From: CANKJK01 sp040081715
GTDB taxonomy: Bacteria; Acidobacteriota; Vicinamibacteria; Vicinamibacterales; UBA2999
Length of the DNA stretch: 64,000 bases
NCBI GenBank assembly: GCA_040081715.1
Contig: JBEBFY010000005.1
Location: 62,001 to 126,000, forward strand
Reading direction: 5' to 3'
A program made the translations under genes and the position numbers. Positions 51,907-60,795 of the stretch are shown piece after piece; positions within the stretch are counted from its first letter, which is position 1; each line of letters starts with the position of its first letter. A model generated the notes under the pieces. The model was not told the origin of the DNA. It saw nothing but the letters and a program-made list of their open reading frames with translations, and ran no database searches.

Positions 51907-54900
51907 ATGAGTCGATTTCGTGCTACCGGGATGGCGGTCGTCCTGGGACTGATGCTTGGAGTGTCACCGGTCTGGGGTCAGTCGGCCACCAGCGGTGCCA
52001 TCGCTGGAGTCGTCAAGGACACCACGGGAGCGGTGCTCCCGGGGGTCACCGTGGAGGCCGCCAGCCCCGCGCTGATCGAGAAGGTGCGCACGGCGGTGAC
52101 CGACGATTCGGGCAACTACAAGATCGTGGATCTGCGGCCGGGCACGTACTCGGTCACGTTCACGCTGGCTGGGTTCAGTACCTACAAGCGCGAAGGGATC
52201 GCGCTCTCGACCGGATTCACGGCCCAGGCCAACGGCGAGATGGCGGTCGGGTCACTCGAAGAGACAGTGACGGTCACCGGCGCGAGCCCGGTCGTCGACA
52301 TCCAGAACGTGCGTACGCAGCAGGTGCTCACGAATGAAACGCTGGAGGCCATCCCGACATCGCGTGGCGTATCGGGCTTTGCCGCGATGACAGTTGGGGC
52401 CGCGGTGGGCACGGGACTACAGGACGTTGGTGGCAACCGCAACGACCAGTACGGCTTCATGCGCATTCATGGCAGTAGGGACACCGACGGCCGGCAGAAC
52501 TTCGACGGCATGGTCATGAACAACATGATTGGCGACGGCGGCGGGAGCAGCCGGCAGTTCCTGGTGAACCAGGCCGGTGTCCAGGAGACGGTGGTGCAGA
52601 CCAGCGGCATGACCGCCGAAGCCGAGAACGGCGGTGTCCACGTGAACGTAGTGCCCAAGGATGGCGGTAACGACTTCAAGTACTACTTCCTCGGCACGGC
52701 GACCAGCGGTGCCTTCCAGGCCACCAACGTCAGCGATTTCCTCCGGACGCGCGGGGTCACCGCAGCCGCAGAGGCGAAGAAGATCTACGACATCGGCGGC
52801 GGCATCGGCGGCCCGGTCAAGAAGGACAAGGTCTGGTTCTACACGGCGCACCGGTGGTGGGGTTCGCAGGAGTACATCCCGCGCTCGTTCTACAACAAGA
52901 CCCCGAACACCATGCTCTACACGCCCGATCCGGAGAAGCGCGGATTCTCCGACTACTACCAGCGCGATAACAGTGTCCGGTTCACCTGGCAGCTCACCGC
53001 CAAGAACAAGCTGACCATCTACAACGGCTTCCAGCGCAACTGCCAGTGCAACTACTACCTGGAGCAGGGCACGGTCACGCCCGAAGCGGCGGTCGACTAT
53101 CCCTACTACCCGATGAACCTCACGCAGGTCACCTGGAACTATCCGCGCACGAACCGCATGTTGTTCGAGACCGGCTTCTCGCGCCTCTACAACAAGACCG
53201 ATCCGAGAGCCGCGTGGGAGGGTGTCAAGCCCACCGACATCTCCATCACGGAGCTGACGACGAATCTCATGTACAACTCCTACGCGGCGCCGTCGGGCCT
53301 CGGCGCGGCGTCGTACGGCACCGACGAAGACATGGGCCAGTACAACGGGAAGGTCGCCGTCTCGTATGTGACCGGCTCGCACGCCTTCAAGACCGGCGTC
53401 CAGATGCTGCACGGCAACCAGCACTACCCGAACGTCTACGTGAACCAGGACCTCAGCTACCAGTTCCGGAGCGGTGTGCCGGTCTCGCTGACGCAGTGGG
53501 CCTCGCCCGGCGCCATCCTCAACGACATCAACCTCAACATGGGTCTCTATGCCCAGGATCAGTGGACCATCAGCCGGCTGACGCTGAACATGGGCGTGCG
53601 CTACGACCAGGTTCGCGGCGGCTATCCGGACCAGACGCGGCCGGGTGGCCAGTTCGTGGGCCCGCTGCCCATCACGGCCCGGACCAACCTGCCCAACTTC
53701 AAGGATGTCACCACGCGGTTCGGTGCCGCCTACGACGTCTTCGGGAACGGTAGAACGGCCATCAAGGCGTCGATCGGCAAGTACCTGGCGCCGGTCGGCC
53801 CGGGCACGGCCTTCGCGGTCAATCCCGCCAACGCCATGGTGACCAACGCGACCCGGACGTGGACGGACGCCAACGGCAACTACGTGCCGGATTGCGACCT
53901 CAAGACCTTCACCGCGAACGGTGAATGCGGCGCGCTCAACAACAGCCGCTTCGGCACGCTGAATGTCGTGACCAACTACGCCGATGACGTGCTGACCGGA
54001 TTCGGCAACCGCGGCTTCAACTGGCACACGACGGCGTCCATCCAGCAGGAGATCAGGCCGGGCCTGGCGTTCGAGGTTGCCTACTACCGGCGGACGTTCG
54101 GCAACTTCACCGTGACCCGGAACACCGCGGTCGCCGCGTCGGACTTCACGGCCTTCTGCGTGACGGCACCGACCAATGCGGACCTTCCGACCAGTGGTCA
54201 GCAGGTGTGCGGCAACTACGACGTCAACCCGAACAGGTTCGGACAGGTCAGCAACGTGGTGACACAGGCGTCGAACTTCGGTGACCAGACCGAGGTCTTC
54301 AATGGCGTCGACATCACCATGAACGCCAGGTTCGGCAAGGGCGGCCTGTTCCAGGGCGGCATGTCGACAGGCCGCACCACGACGAACAACTGCTACGCCA
54401 ATGCCCGCCCGGACCTCACCCCGGCCGGATACGCCGCCGGCACCCCGAGAAACGACGACTTCTGCGAGATCGCGCCGCCGCTCTCCGCGCAGACGCAGGT
54501 GAAGTTCTCTGCCACGTATCCGCTGCCGGGTGGCCTCTCAGTCGCGGCCGTCTACCAGCACCTGCCCGGCTTCAATCCCGTGGCGCAGGTCGTCTACACC
54601 AACGCGCAAATCGCACCCTCCCTGGGTCGGAACCTCGCGGCGGGCGCGGCGGGCACGTCGGTCATCAACACGCTGCCCGCCGGCGAACTCTACGAACAGC
54701 GCCTGAATCAGGTGGACCTCCGCTTCACCAAGTTCATCTCGATCGGGAAGGCGAGGATCCAGGCGAAGTTCGACGCCTACAACCTGCTCAACGACTCCAC
54801 CATTCTGCTCGGCGTCAGCCGGGTTGGCCCGACCTGGCGGAATCCCTCGCAGTTTCTCGCACCGCGCATCTTCAAGCTCGGCGCGCAGGTGGACTTCTGA
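51907..54900 (+). CDS. TonB-dependent receptor with carboxypeptidase-regulatory N-domain (Oar-like), copy 2
   Basis: This is a 997-residue outer-membrane receptor. The signal peptide ends VWGQ. A CarboxypepD_reg-like domain (GVVKDTTGAVLPGVTVEAASP) is followed by a plug region (VRTQQVLTNETLEAIPTSRG) and a large beta-barrel ending in KLGAQVDF. GGAGGAGG stands 5 nt before the ATG. It is similar in size and plan to 30510-33500 but only moderately similar in the barrel, so cargo may differ. An 11-bp imperfect hairpin with a short T-run follows the stop. Confidence 0.9.
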   Translation: MSRFRATGMAVVLGLMLGVSPVWGQSATSGAIAGVVKDTTGAVLPGVTVEAASPALIEKVRTAVTDDSGNYKIVDLRPGTYSVTFTLAGFSTYKREGIALSTGFTAQANGEMAVGSLEETVTVTGASPVVDIQNVRTQQVLTNETLEAIPTSRGVSGFAAMTVGAAVGTGLQDVGGNRNDQYGFMRIHGSRDTDGRQNFDGMVMNNMIGDGGGSSRQFLVNQAGVQETVVQTSGMTAEAENGGVHVNVVPKDGGNDFKYYFLGTATSGAFQATNVSDFLRTRGVTAAAEAKKIYDIGGGIGGPVKKDKVWFYTAHRWWGSQEYIPRSFYNKTPNTMLYTPDPEKRGFSDYYQRDNSVRFTWQLTAKNKLTIYNGFQRNCQCNYYLEQGTVTPEAAVDYPYYPMNLTQVTWNYPRTNRMLFETGFSRLYNKTDPRAAWEGVKPTDISITELTTNLMYNSYAAPSGLGAASYGTDEDMGQYNGKVAVSYVTGSHAFKTGVQMLHGNQHYPNVYVNQDLSYQFRSGVPVSLTQWASPGAILNDINLNMGLYAQDQWTISRLTLNMGVRYDQVRGGYPDQTRPGGQFVGPLPITARTNLPNFKDVTTRFGAAYDVFGNGRTAIKASIGKYLAPVGPGTAFAVNPANAMVTNATRTWTDANGNYVPDCDLKTFTANGECGALNNSRFGTLNVVTNYADDVLTGFGNRGFNWHTTASIQQEIRPGLAFEVAYYRRTFGNFTVTRNTAVAASDFTAFCVTAPTNADLPTSGQQVCGNYDVNPNRFGQVSNVVTQASNFGDQTEVFNGVDITMNARFGKGGLFQGGMSTGRTTTNNCYANARPDLTPAGYAAGTPRNDDFCEIAPPLSAQTQVKFSATYPLPGGLSVAAVYQHLPGFNPVAQVVYTNAQIAPSLGRNLAAGAAGTSVINTLPAGELYEQRLNQVDLRFTKFISIGKARIQAKFDAYNLLNDSTILLGVSRVGPTWRNPSQFLAPRIFKLGAQVDF

Positions 54901-54913
54901 GTTAGCGGCGAAC

Positions 54914-54940
54914 GGGGCGGCGGCCTAGCGCCGTCGCCCC
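54914..54940 (+). terminator. Intrinsic terminator after TonB receptor copy 2
   Basis: The left arm at 54914-54924 (GGGGCGGCGGC) pairs with 54930-54940 (GCCGTCGCCCC), with ten of eleven positions matched and a 5-nt loop, followed by ATCTTT. It overlaps the last codons of the convergent Lrp gene and could serve both genes. Confidence 0.6.
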
Positions 54941-55521
54941 ATCTTTGCGGCCGGGGACGACTGCGCCACGGCCGTGCCTCTGGCCTGAGCCCGGAGATCC
55001 GCTTCCGTGCCAGGGTCGTCGCTGGCCGACGCGTGATTCGCCGTCAGCGCTTCGGTCAGCGGCAGTTCCGTGTAGTACTTCACCTGCTTGAGCGCGAAGC
55101 TGGAGTTGGTCGACGAGACGCTCTCGATGCGGCTCAGGAACTCCCGCTGAAACTGCTCGTACGCCGCCACGTCCTTGACCACCACCCGAAGCAGGAAGTC
55201 TGAGGGGCCGGTGGTCACATCGCATTCCAGGACCTCCGGGCGGTCCCGGATGGCGTGTTCGAACATCTGAAACCGCTCCGCCACCTGCCGGTCGAGGCTG
55301 ACCTGCACGAGCACCGTCACATTCAGATTCAGGGCCCGCGGATCGAGCAGGGCCACATACTTGCGGATGACGCCAGCCTCCTCCAGTGCGCGGACGCGGC
55401 GCAGGCAGGGCGCGGGGGAGAGGCCCACGCGGTTGGCCAGTTCCACGTTGGAGATGCGGGCTTCGCGCTGCAGATGGTGGAGAATCTTGACGTCGATTTC
55501 GTCGAGCTTCATCGGTTGCAT
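54925..55521 (-). CDS. Lrp/AsnC-family transcriptional regulator
   Basis: This is a 198-residue regulator. The helix-turn-helix lies at the N-terminus (LDEIDVKILHHLQREARISNVELANRVGLSPAPCLRRVRALEE, about residues 5-50), and the AsnC/RAM ligand-binding domain (about 70-150) contains GPSDFLLRVVVKD. A basic, disordered tail of about 35 residues follows. ATG at 55521 is chosen; upstream in-frame sequence is Cys/Pro-rich and not family-like. It is divergent from the E1 gene, so it probably senses an amino acid or keto acid and regulates the dehydrogenase operon. Confidence 0.88.
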   Translation of the reverse strand: MQPMKLDEIDVKILHHLQREARISNVELANRVGLSPAPCLRRVRALEEAGVIRKYVALLDPRALNLNVTVLVQVSLDRQVAERFQMFEHAIRDRPEVLECDVTTGPSDFLLRVVVKDVAAYEQFQREFLSRIESVSSTNSSFALKQVKYYTELPLTEALTANHASASDDPGTEADLRAQARGTAVAQSSPAAKMGRRR

Positions 55522-55650
55522 GCTCAAGGGACCTGTCTCTGGAATCAATCCGGCCGGGTCGTGGCTCAGCCCAGCAAGGATATTGCGAAACTGTCCCGTC
55601 TGGCACCCCGAATCGCAATCGGGCCGGCCGCAGGCTGCTGCTAGCATCAA

Positions 55651-58029
55651 ATGTTTCCTTTTCCGCCTATGGCATCAAAGACTGCTGCTCCCGTCCGTGC
55701 GCGCTCCCAGACACCGGCCTCGCGCCTCGCGACCCTCCGGGCGCTCGAGCGCAAAGTGCTCTGGCTGGCATCCTGGACCATCCACAACGCCAACCATGTC
55801 CGTCCCAAGCTGGACGGGCTGAAGGTCGGCGGCCACCAGGCGTCGTCTGCCTCGCTGGTCACCCTGATGACCGCGTTGTACTTCGACGTGCTGAAGCCCT
55901 GGGATCGCGTGGCCGTCAAGCCCCACGCGAGCCCGGTGTTTCACGCCATCCAGTACCTGTTCGGCAAGCAGAGCCGGCACGACCTGGAGAAGTTCCGGTC
56001 CCTGGGCGGCGCGCAGTCGTATCCCTCGCGGACCAAGGACCACGACGACGTGGACTTCTCGACCGGGTCGGTGGGGCTCGGCGTGGCCATCACGGCGTTC
56101 GAGGCCCTGGTGGAGGAGTACCTCCGCGCCCGCGACTGGATGCCGGCGGGCCAGCCGCCCGGGCGGATGGTGTCGCTCCTGGGCGATGCCGAGTTCGACG
56201 AGGGCAACATCTTCGAGGCCATGCTCGAGGGCTGGAAGCACGACATCCGGAATGTCTGGTGGATCGTCGACTACAACCGCCAGAGTCTCGACTCTGTCGC
56301 CAGTGACCGGCTGTACGACCGGCTGTCCTCCACCTTCCGGGATCTGGAGTGGGACGTCGTCACGCTGAAGTACGGCAAGCAGCTCGAGGCCGCCTTCACG
56401 GCGAAGGGCGGCGGAGCGCTGAAGCAGTGGCTGGACGACTGCTCGAATACCGACTACGTCATCCTGGCGAGCCGTGACGGCGCGGGGTGGCGAGAGCGGC
56501 TGAAGCGGGACATCGGCGATGCCTCAGGCGTGCGCGAGCTCCTGGACTCCAGGGACGACGATGGCCTGCGCGACCTGATGACCAATCTGGGCGGGCACGA
56601 CATGGAGTCGATCCTCGAGGCCTTCCACGGTGTCACGAGCGACAGACCCACCGGGTTCATCGCCTACACGATCAAGGGGCGGGGGCTGCCGTTTGCGTCC
56701 CACAAGGACAACCACGCGGGTCTGATGACCCCGGACCAGATGCAGACCTTCCGGGCCCAGATGGGGATCAAGGACGGCGAGGAGTGGGAGCCCTTTGCCG
56801 GGCTCGACATGCCGGTGGAAGAACTGGCTGAGGCCGTATCGGGTGCACCCTTCAACCAGGGCGGCAACCGCCGGCACACGCCGCCCCTGGTGCCGGTTCC
56901 CGCTGCGTTCGAGACGCCAACCGGAGCTTCGCTCTCCACGCAGGAGGGCTTCGGCCGGCTGATGGCGAGCATCGGCCGCTCCTTCCCGGAGCTGGCGGAC
57001 CGGATTGTGACGACGGCGCCGGACGTGGCGACCTCCACCAACCTTGGCACCTGGGTGAACCGCCGTGGTGTCTACGACAAGCGCGAGCGTGGCGACGTGT
57101 TCGCCGACGCCCAGGTCGTGTCGCCCCAGAAATGGTCGGTGGGGCCGAAGGGCCAGCACATTGAGCTGGGTATCGCGGAAAACAACCTGTTCATCATGCT
57201 CGCCGCCATCGGGCTGGCCGGGACGCTCTTCAACCAGCGCCTGCTGCCCATCGGCACCGTGTACGACCCGTTCATCTGCCGCGGGCTCGACGCGCTCAAC
57301 TACGCCTGCTACCAGGACGCGCGGTTCATCCTCGTGGCGACGCCCTCGGGCATCACCCTCGCGCCCGAAGGTGGCGCGCACCAGTCCATCATTACGCCGC
57401 TCATCGGCATGGGGCAGCCTGGTCTGACGCTCTTCGAGCCGGCCTACATCGATGAGCTGACGGAAGTGCTCCGATGGTCGTTCGAGCACATGCAGGCGCC
57501 GGACGGCGGGTCCATTTACCTGCGGCTGTCGACCAGGGGCCTCGCTCAGCCCCAGCGCGAGATGACCGGCGAGCTGCGGCACGACATCTTCGAGGGCGCC
57601 TACTGGCTGAAGCCGCCGGCCGAGGGGAGCGACCTTGCACTCATTGCCTGCGGTCCCGTGGTTCCTGAGGCCCTTGACGCCCATGCACAGCTCTCCGAGG
57701 ACGTACCTGGCGTGGGCCTGATGATGATCACCTCGCCGGACCGGCTGTATAAGAACTGGCAGGTGGCCCAGAAGGATCCGCTCCGGACGGCGGGTCCGTG
57801 CCACATCGAACGGCTGCTCGGGATGCTCTCGCCGCAGGCGGGCCTTGTCACGGTGCTCGATGGGCACCCGGCCACGTTGTCGTGGATTGGGGCGGTGCGT
57901 CAGCAGCGGATCGTCTCACTCGGCGTGGACCGCTTCGGCCAGTCGGGCAACCTCCCGGACCTCTATCGCACATACGGCCTCGACGCGGACGCCATGGTGG
58001 ACGCCGCGGCACGCGTGCTCGTCTCGTAA
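55651..58029 (+). CDS. Pyruvate dehydrogenase E1-type thiamine-diphosphate enzyme (homodimeric, AceE-like)
   Basis: This is a single-chain 2-oxoacid dehydrogenase E1 of about 790 residues, against about 890 for E. coli AceE. The thiamine diphosphate/Mg motif is GDAEFDEGN (residues 178-186), and VWWIVDYNRQSLDS follows as in AceE. The second half contains the transketolase pyrimidine domain (IELGIAENNLFIMLAAIGLAG) and C-terminal domain. It would decarboxylate pyruvate and acetylate the lipoyl group of the E2 encoded 21 nt downstream. ATG at 55669 is an alternative start, suggested by a TAGCAT at 55642-55647. Confidence 0.88.
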   Translation: MFPFPPMASKTAAPVRARSQTPASRLATLRALERKVLWLASWTIHNANHVRPKLDGLKVGGHQASSASLVTLMTALYFDVLKPWDRVAVKPHASPVFHAIQYLFGKQSRHDLEKFRSLGGAQSYPSRTKDHDDVDFSTGSVGLGVAITAFEALVEEYLRARDWMPAGQPPGRMVSLLGDAEFDEGNIFEAMLEGWKHDIRNVWWIVDYNRQSLDSVASDRLYDRLSSTFRDLEWDVVTLKYGKQLEAAFTAKGGGALKQWLDDCSNTDYVILASRDGAGWRERLKRDIGDASGVRELLDSRDDDGLRDLMTNLGGHDMESILEAFHGVTSDRPTGFIAYTIKGRGLPFASHKDNHAGLMTPDQMQTFRAQMGIKDGEEWEPFAGLDMPVEELAEAVSGAPFNQGGNRRHTPPLVPVPAAFETPTGASLSTQEGFGRLMASIGRSFPELADRIVTTAPDVATSTNLGTWVNRRGVYDKRERGDVFADAQVVSPQKWSVGPKGQHIELGIAENNLFIMLAAIGLAGTLFNQRLLPIGTVYDPFICRGLDALNYACYQDARFILVATPSGITLAPEGGAHQSIITPLIGMGQPGLTLFEPAYIDELTEVLRWSFEHMQAPDGGSIYLRLSTRGLAQPQREMTGELRHDIFEGAYWLKPPAEGSDLALIACGPVVPEALDAHAQLSEDVPGVGLMMITSPDRLYKNWQVAQKDPLRTAGPCHIERLLGMLSPQAGLVTVLDGHPATLSWIGAVRQQRIVSLGVDRFGQSGNLPDLYRTYGLDADAMVDAAARVLVS

Positions 58030-58050
58030 GTTCTGAGGACTCGTATCTAC

Positions 58051-59349
58051 ATGGCTACTGAATTCCGCCTCCCGCAGCTCACCGAGTCGATGGCCACGGT
58101 CAAGCTGTCAACCTGGCTCAAGCGCGAAGGTGACGCGGTCAAGAAGGGCGAGCCGATCGCCGAAGTGGAAACCGACAAGACGAGTGTCGAACTCGAAGCG
58201 CCGGAAGACGGCGTGCTGGTGAAGATCCACGTGGCGGCCGGCAGCGACAAGGTGGCCGCGGGCACGGTGATCGCGACCATCGGCGCCGCTGGTGCCTCGG
58301 CACCCCCCGCAGCTCCGGCCAAGGTCGAGGCGCCGAAACCGGCTGCTCAGGCCGCCGCTTCACAGCCAGCGGCTTCCCAGACAGCAGCGCCGCAGGCAGT
58401 GGCCCCCGCCGCACCTGCGCCCGTGGCTGCATCCGCACCTGCCGCGGTCACCACCGCGAGCACCGCGAAAGTGCCTGCCACGGCGCTGGCTGCGAAGATG
58501 GCGCAGGTCGCCGGCATCGACCTCGCGTCGATTCCGGTGCAGGGCCGGCGCGTGACCAAGGCGGACGTGGAAGCCGTACTGCGGAGCCGTGGTATCGGGA
58601 CGCGCACGCTGCCTTTGGCTGCGGCTGCCGCCGCGGCGCCTGCGTTCCCCGTGCCGGCCATCGGCGTGTTCGAGGACACGCCCGCCACGGCGATGCGTCG
58701 CGTCACCGCGCAGCGACTGCAGCAGTCGAAGCAGTCCATCCCGCACTTCTACCTGCAGACCAACTGCCGGGTGGATAGGCTCCTTGCGCTGCGTCAGCAG
58801 ATCAACGCCAGCGGTGCCGTGAAGATCACCGTGACCGACCTGATTGTCGCGGCCGTCGCGCTCGCGGTCCGGCGCGTGCCGGCAGTGAACTCGGCCTGGC
58901 TCGGCGACGGCGTGCGCGTGTATCAGTCCATCGACATCGCGGTGGCGGTGGCAACGCCGCAGGGCCTGATTACGCCTGTGGTGCGGGGGTGCGAGCAGAA
59001 GCCGGTGGCGGCCATCTCGCGCGACTTGAAGGAACTCTCCGAGAAGGCGCGGAACGGCAAGCTCAAGCCCGAGGAGTACACCAACGCCACCTTCACGATC
59101 TCGAACCTCGGGATGTACGGCGTCACGAACATCACGCCCATCCTGAACCCGCCCCAGTGCTGCATCCTGGGCGTCGGCGCGACGGAAGCCGTGCCCGTGG
59201 TCGAGGACGGCACACTGGTGCCGGGGCACGTGATGGGCCTCACGCTGGCGGCCGACCATCGGGCCGTCGACGGCGTGACGGGTGCCGAGTTCATGCAGCA
59301 GCTGCGCAAGCTCATCGAGGATCCGATCGCGATCGCCCTCGGGCTGTAG
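58051..59349 (+). CDS. Dihydrolipoyl acyltransferase (E2) of a 2-oxoacid dehydrogenase complex
   Basis: This is a 432-residue E2 with one lipoyl domain (residues 1-78; Lys43 in ETDKTSV), an Ala/Pro linker (about 82-147) and a peripheral subunit-binding domain (about 148-182). The catalytic acyltransferase domain has the active-site motif DHRAVDG (His403). A single lipoyl domain with an AceE-like E1 is a less common pairing, since AceE usually partners a multi-lipoyl E2. No E3 gene is present here. The complex most likely handles pyruvate; another 2-oxo acid is possible. A hairpin follows the stop. Confidence 0.9.
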   Translation: MATEFRLPQLTESMATVKLSTWLKREGDAVKKGEPIAEVETDKTSVELEAPEDGVLVKIHVAAGSDKVAAGTVIATIGAAGASAPPAAPAKVEAPKPAAQAAASQPAASQTAAPQAVAPAAPAPVAASAPAAVTTASTAKVPATALAAKMAQVAGIDLASIPVQGRRVTKADVEAVLRSRGIGTRTLPLAAAAAAAPAFPVPAIGVFEDTPATAMRRVTAQRLQQSKQSIPHFYLQTNCRVDRLLALRQQINASGAVKITVTDLIVAAVALAVRRVPAVNSAWLGDGVRVYQSIDIAVAVATPQGLITPVVRGCEQKPVAAISRDLKELSEKARNGKLKPEEYTNATFTISNLGMYGVTNITPILNPPQCCILGVGATEAVPVVEDGTLVPGHVMGLTLAADHRAVDGVTGAEFMQQLRKLIEDPIAIALGL

Positions 59350-59353
59350 CGGG

Positions 59354-59371
59354 CCGCCGCCTTCGCGGCGG
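59354..59371 (+). terminator. Hairpin terminator after the E2 gene
   Basis: CCGCCGC (59354-59360) and GCGGCGG (59365-59371) form a perfect 7-bp stem with a CTTC loop, 4 nt after the E2 stop. No T-run follows, but a tight stem at this position fits an intrinsic terminator in GC-rich DNA. Confidence 0.55.
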
Positions 59372-59382
59372 TGAAGCCTGAT

Positions 59383-59405
59383 CCCCAGAACGGGGTACAC
59401 GTACC
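59383..59405. promoter_or_regulatory. C/G-block and GGTAC inverted-repeat element upstream of the CMD-like gene
   Basis: CCCC-AGAAC-GGGG (59383-59395) overlaps a second inverted repeat, GGTAC-AC-GTACC (59394-59405). It ends about 15 nt before a -10-like GAGAAT (59420-59425). The element resembles the one at 46022-46044 in layout and distance to the putative -10, so the two genes may share a regulator. The LuxR-type regulator at 60151-60795 is a candidate. Confidence 0.4.
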
Positions 59406-59450
59406 ACCGCGGATTCATCGAGAATGCCTCCACTGCAGAGGAGGCATCTG

Positions 59451-60116
59451 ATGAAGGTTAGGAGTCTGTCGCTTGTCGTCGCCGGCGTCGTCGTGGGCGT
59501 GCTGCTCACCACCGCACTGGCTCCCCACCTGTCGGCGGCGAAGAAGGCGTACGTCCGCCTCACCACGCCGCGGATCGCCCCAATCGAGATTGCCGCCTTC
59601 ACGCCTGAGCAGCAGGCTGCTGTCGGTCCGGGCGCCACACCGAACCTGAACCTGCGGACGGCCCTCTACGAGCCCGAGCTTGGCAAACGCTGGTGGAGCT
59701 GGCTGACCTTTGTGTGGAACGCCGACAACCGTGTGGGGTCGGCGTTGACGCTCTACGACAAGGAACTCGTGATCCTGCGCGTGAACTGGCTCTGCCACGA
59801 CGACTGGGTGTGGGGGCAGCACGTGCCGATCGCCAAGCGGAATGGCCGGAGCGACGAGGACATCGTCCGTATTCCGAAGGGGCCGGGGGGCAAAGGCTGG
59901 AACGAGAAGGACCGGCTGCTGCTGCAGGCTGTGGAAGAACTCCACGAGGATCAGTTCATCGCCGACGCCACCTGGAACGGCCTGGCGAAGATCTACAACA
60001 CGAAGCAGATGCTCGACCTGATCTTCACGGTCGGTAATTACCATCTCAACGCGATGTACACCAACAGTGTCGGCATGCCCCTCGCGCCGGGGTTCGGCGG
60101 CCTGCCCGCTCGCTGA
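59451..60116 (+). CDS. Secreted carboxymuconolactone decarboxylase / AhpD-like protein
   Basis: This is a 221-residue protein with an N-terminal signal or anchor (VVAGVVVGVLLTTALAP) and a CMD-type helical domain. The segment ELVILRVNWLCHDDWVWGQH is typical of the family, but a single Cys replaces the CxxC of true AhpD. The rest, including NEKDRLLLQAVEELH, matches the family pattern. Export is unusual for this fold. GAGGAGG lies 6 nt upstream of ATG 59451. Activity is unknown; the family includes decarboxylases and peroxidase partners. Confidence 0.82.
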   Translation: MKVRSLSLVVAGVVVGVLLTTALAPHLSAAKKAYVRLTTPRIAPIEIAAFTPEQQAAVGPGATPNLNLRTALYEPELGKRWWSWLTFVWNADNRVGSALTLYDKELVILRVNWLCHDDWVWGQHVPIAKRNGRSDEDIVRIPKGPGGKGWNEKDRLLLQAVEELHEDQFIADATWNGLAKIYNTKQMLDLIFTVGNYHLNAMYTNSVGMPLAPGFGGLPAR

Positions 60117-60150
60117 GCTAAGGGTTTGCCCTGGCGAGCCCTTCGGCCGC

Positions 60151-60795
60151 CTACCGCATCGAGACCAGGCCGCGCCGGACGGCCTCCATTACGGCTGACG
60201 TCCGGTCGCTCACGTCGAGTTTCACGAAGACGTTCCGGACATGCGCGTGCACGGTCTCGGCGCTGATCGCCAGCGCAGCGGCGACCTGCTTGTTGGAGTG
60301 CCCCTTGGCGATGAGCGCCAGCACCGCGATCTCTCTCGGGGTCAGGTCCACCTGCGGCGGGCGATCGGCCAGCCGGCGAGCCACGTCTTCGGGCAGGCGG
60401 CGGTGCCCGGCGTGGACCTCGCGGATGACTTCAATCAGCGACCGCGAGATCGTGTCCTTCAGCAGGTAGCTGGCCGCGCCGGCCTCAAGCGCCTGCGCGA
60501 TGTTGTCGGCGGAGGAGTGCATGCTGAGCACGATCACGCGCGCCAGGGGGGATTCCCTGAGAATCGCGCGGGTCGCCTCGACGCCGCTCATGCCGGGTAG
60601 CTCGACATCCATCAGCGTGATGCTGGGCTTGAGCTGCCGATGCAGGGTCACGCCTTCCTCGCCGGTGGCGGCCGCCCCGACGACCTGCATGTCGGCGTGG
60701 TTGTTGATGATGAGTTCGAGGCCTTCGCGGACCACGGCGTGGTCCTCCACGCACAGCACGCGAATCGGCCCCGCGGCCGGCGTGGGCGTCTTCAC
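60151..60795 (-). CDS. NarL/LuxR-family response regulator
   Basis: This is a 214-residue regulator: receiver with VEDH (residues 16-19), phospho-acceptor Asp63 (LMDVELPG) and Lys113, then a LuxR-type helix-turn-helix (LTPREIAVLALIAKGHSNKQVAAALAIS, about 150-205). Its start overlaps the stop of the propeller sensor kinase by 4 nt, which identifies the partner. Possible target sites are the C/G-block elements at 59383 and 46022, but this is conjecture. Confidence 0.92.
   Translation of the reverse strand: MKTPTPAAGPIRVLCVEDHAVVREGLELIINNHADMQVVGAAATGEEGVTLHRQLKPSITLMDVELPGMSGVEATRAILRESPLARVIVLSMHSSADNIAQALEAGAASYLLKDTISRSLIEVIREVHAGHRRLPEDVARRLADRPPQVDLTPREIAVLALIAKGHSNKQVAAALAISAETVHAHVRNVFVKLDVSDRTSAVMEAVRRGLVSMR

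Noticed and set aside
60120..60143. AAGGG...CCCTT inverted repeat between the convergent CMD-like and regulator genes
   Set aside because: Only a 5-bp stem with a 14-nt loop, too weak to call as a terminator.
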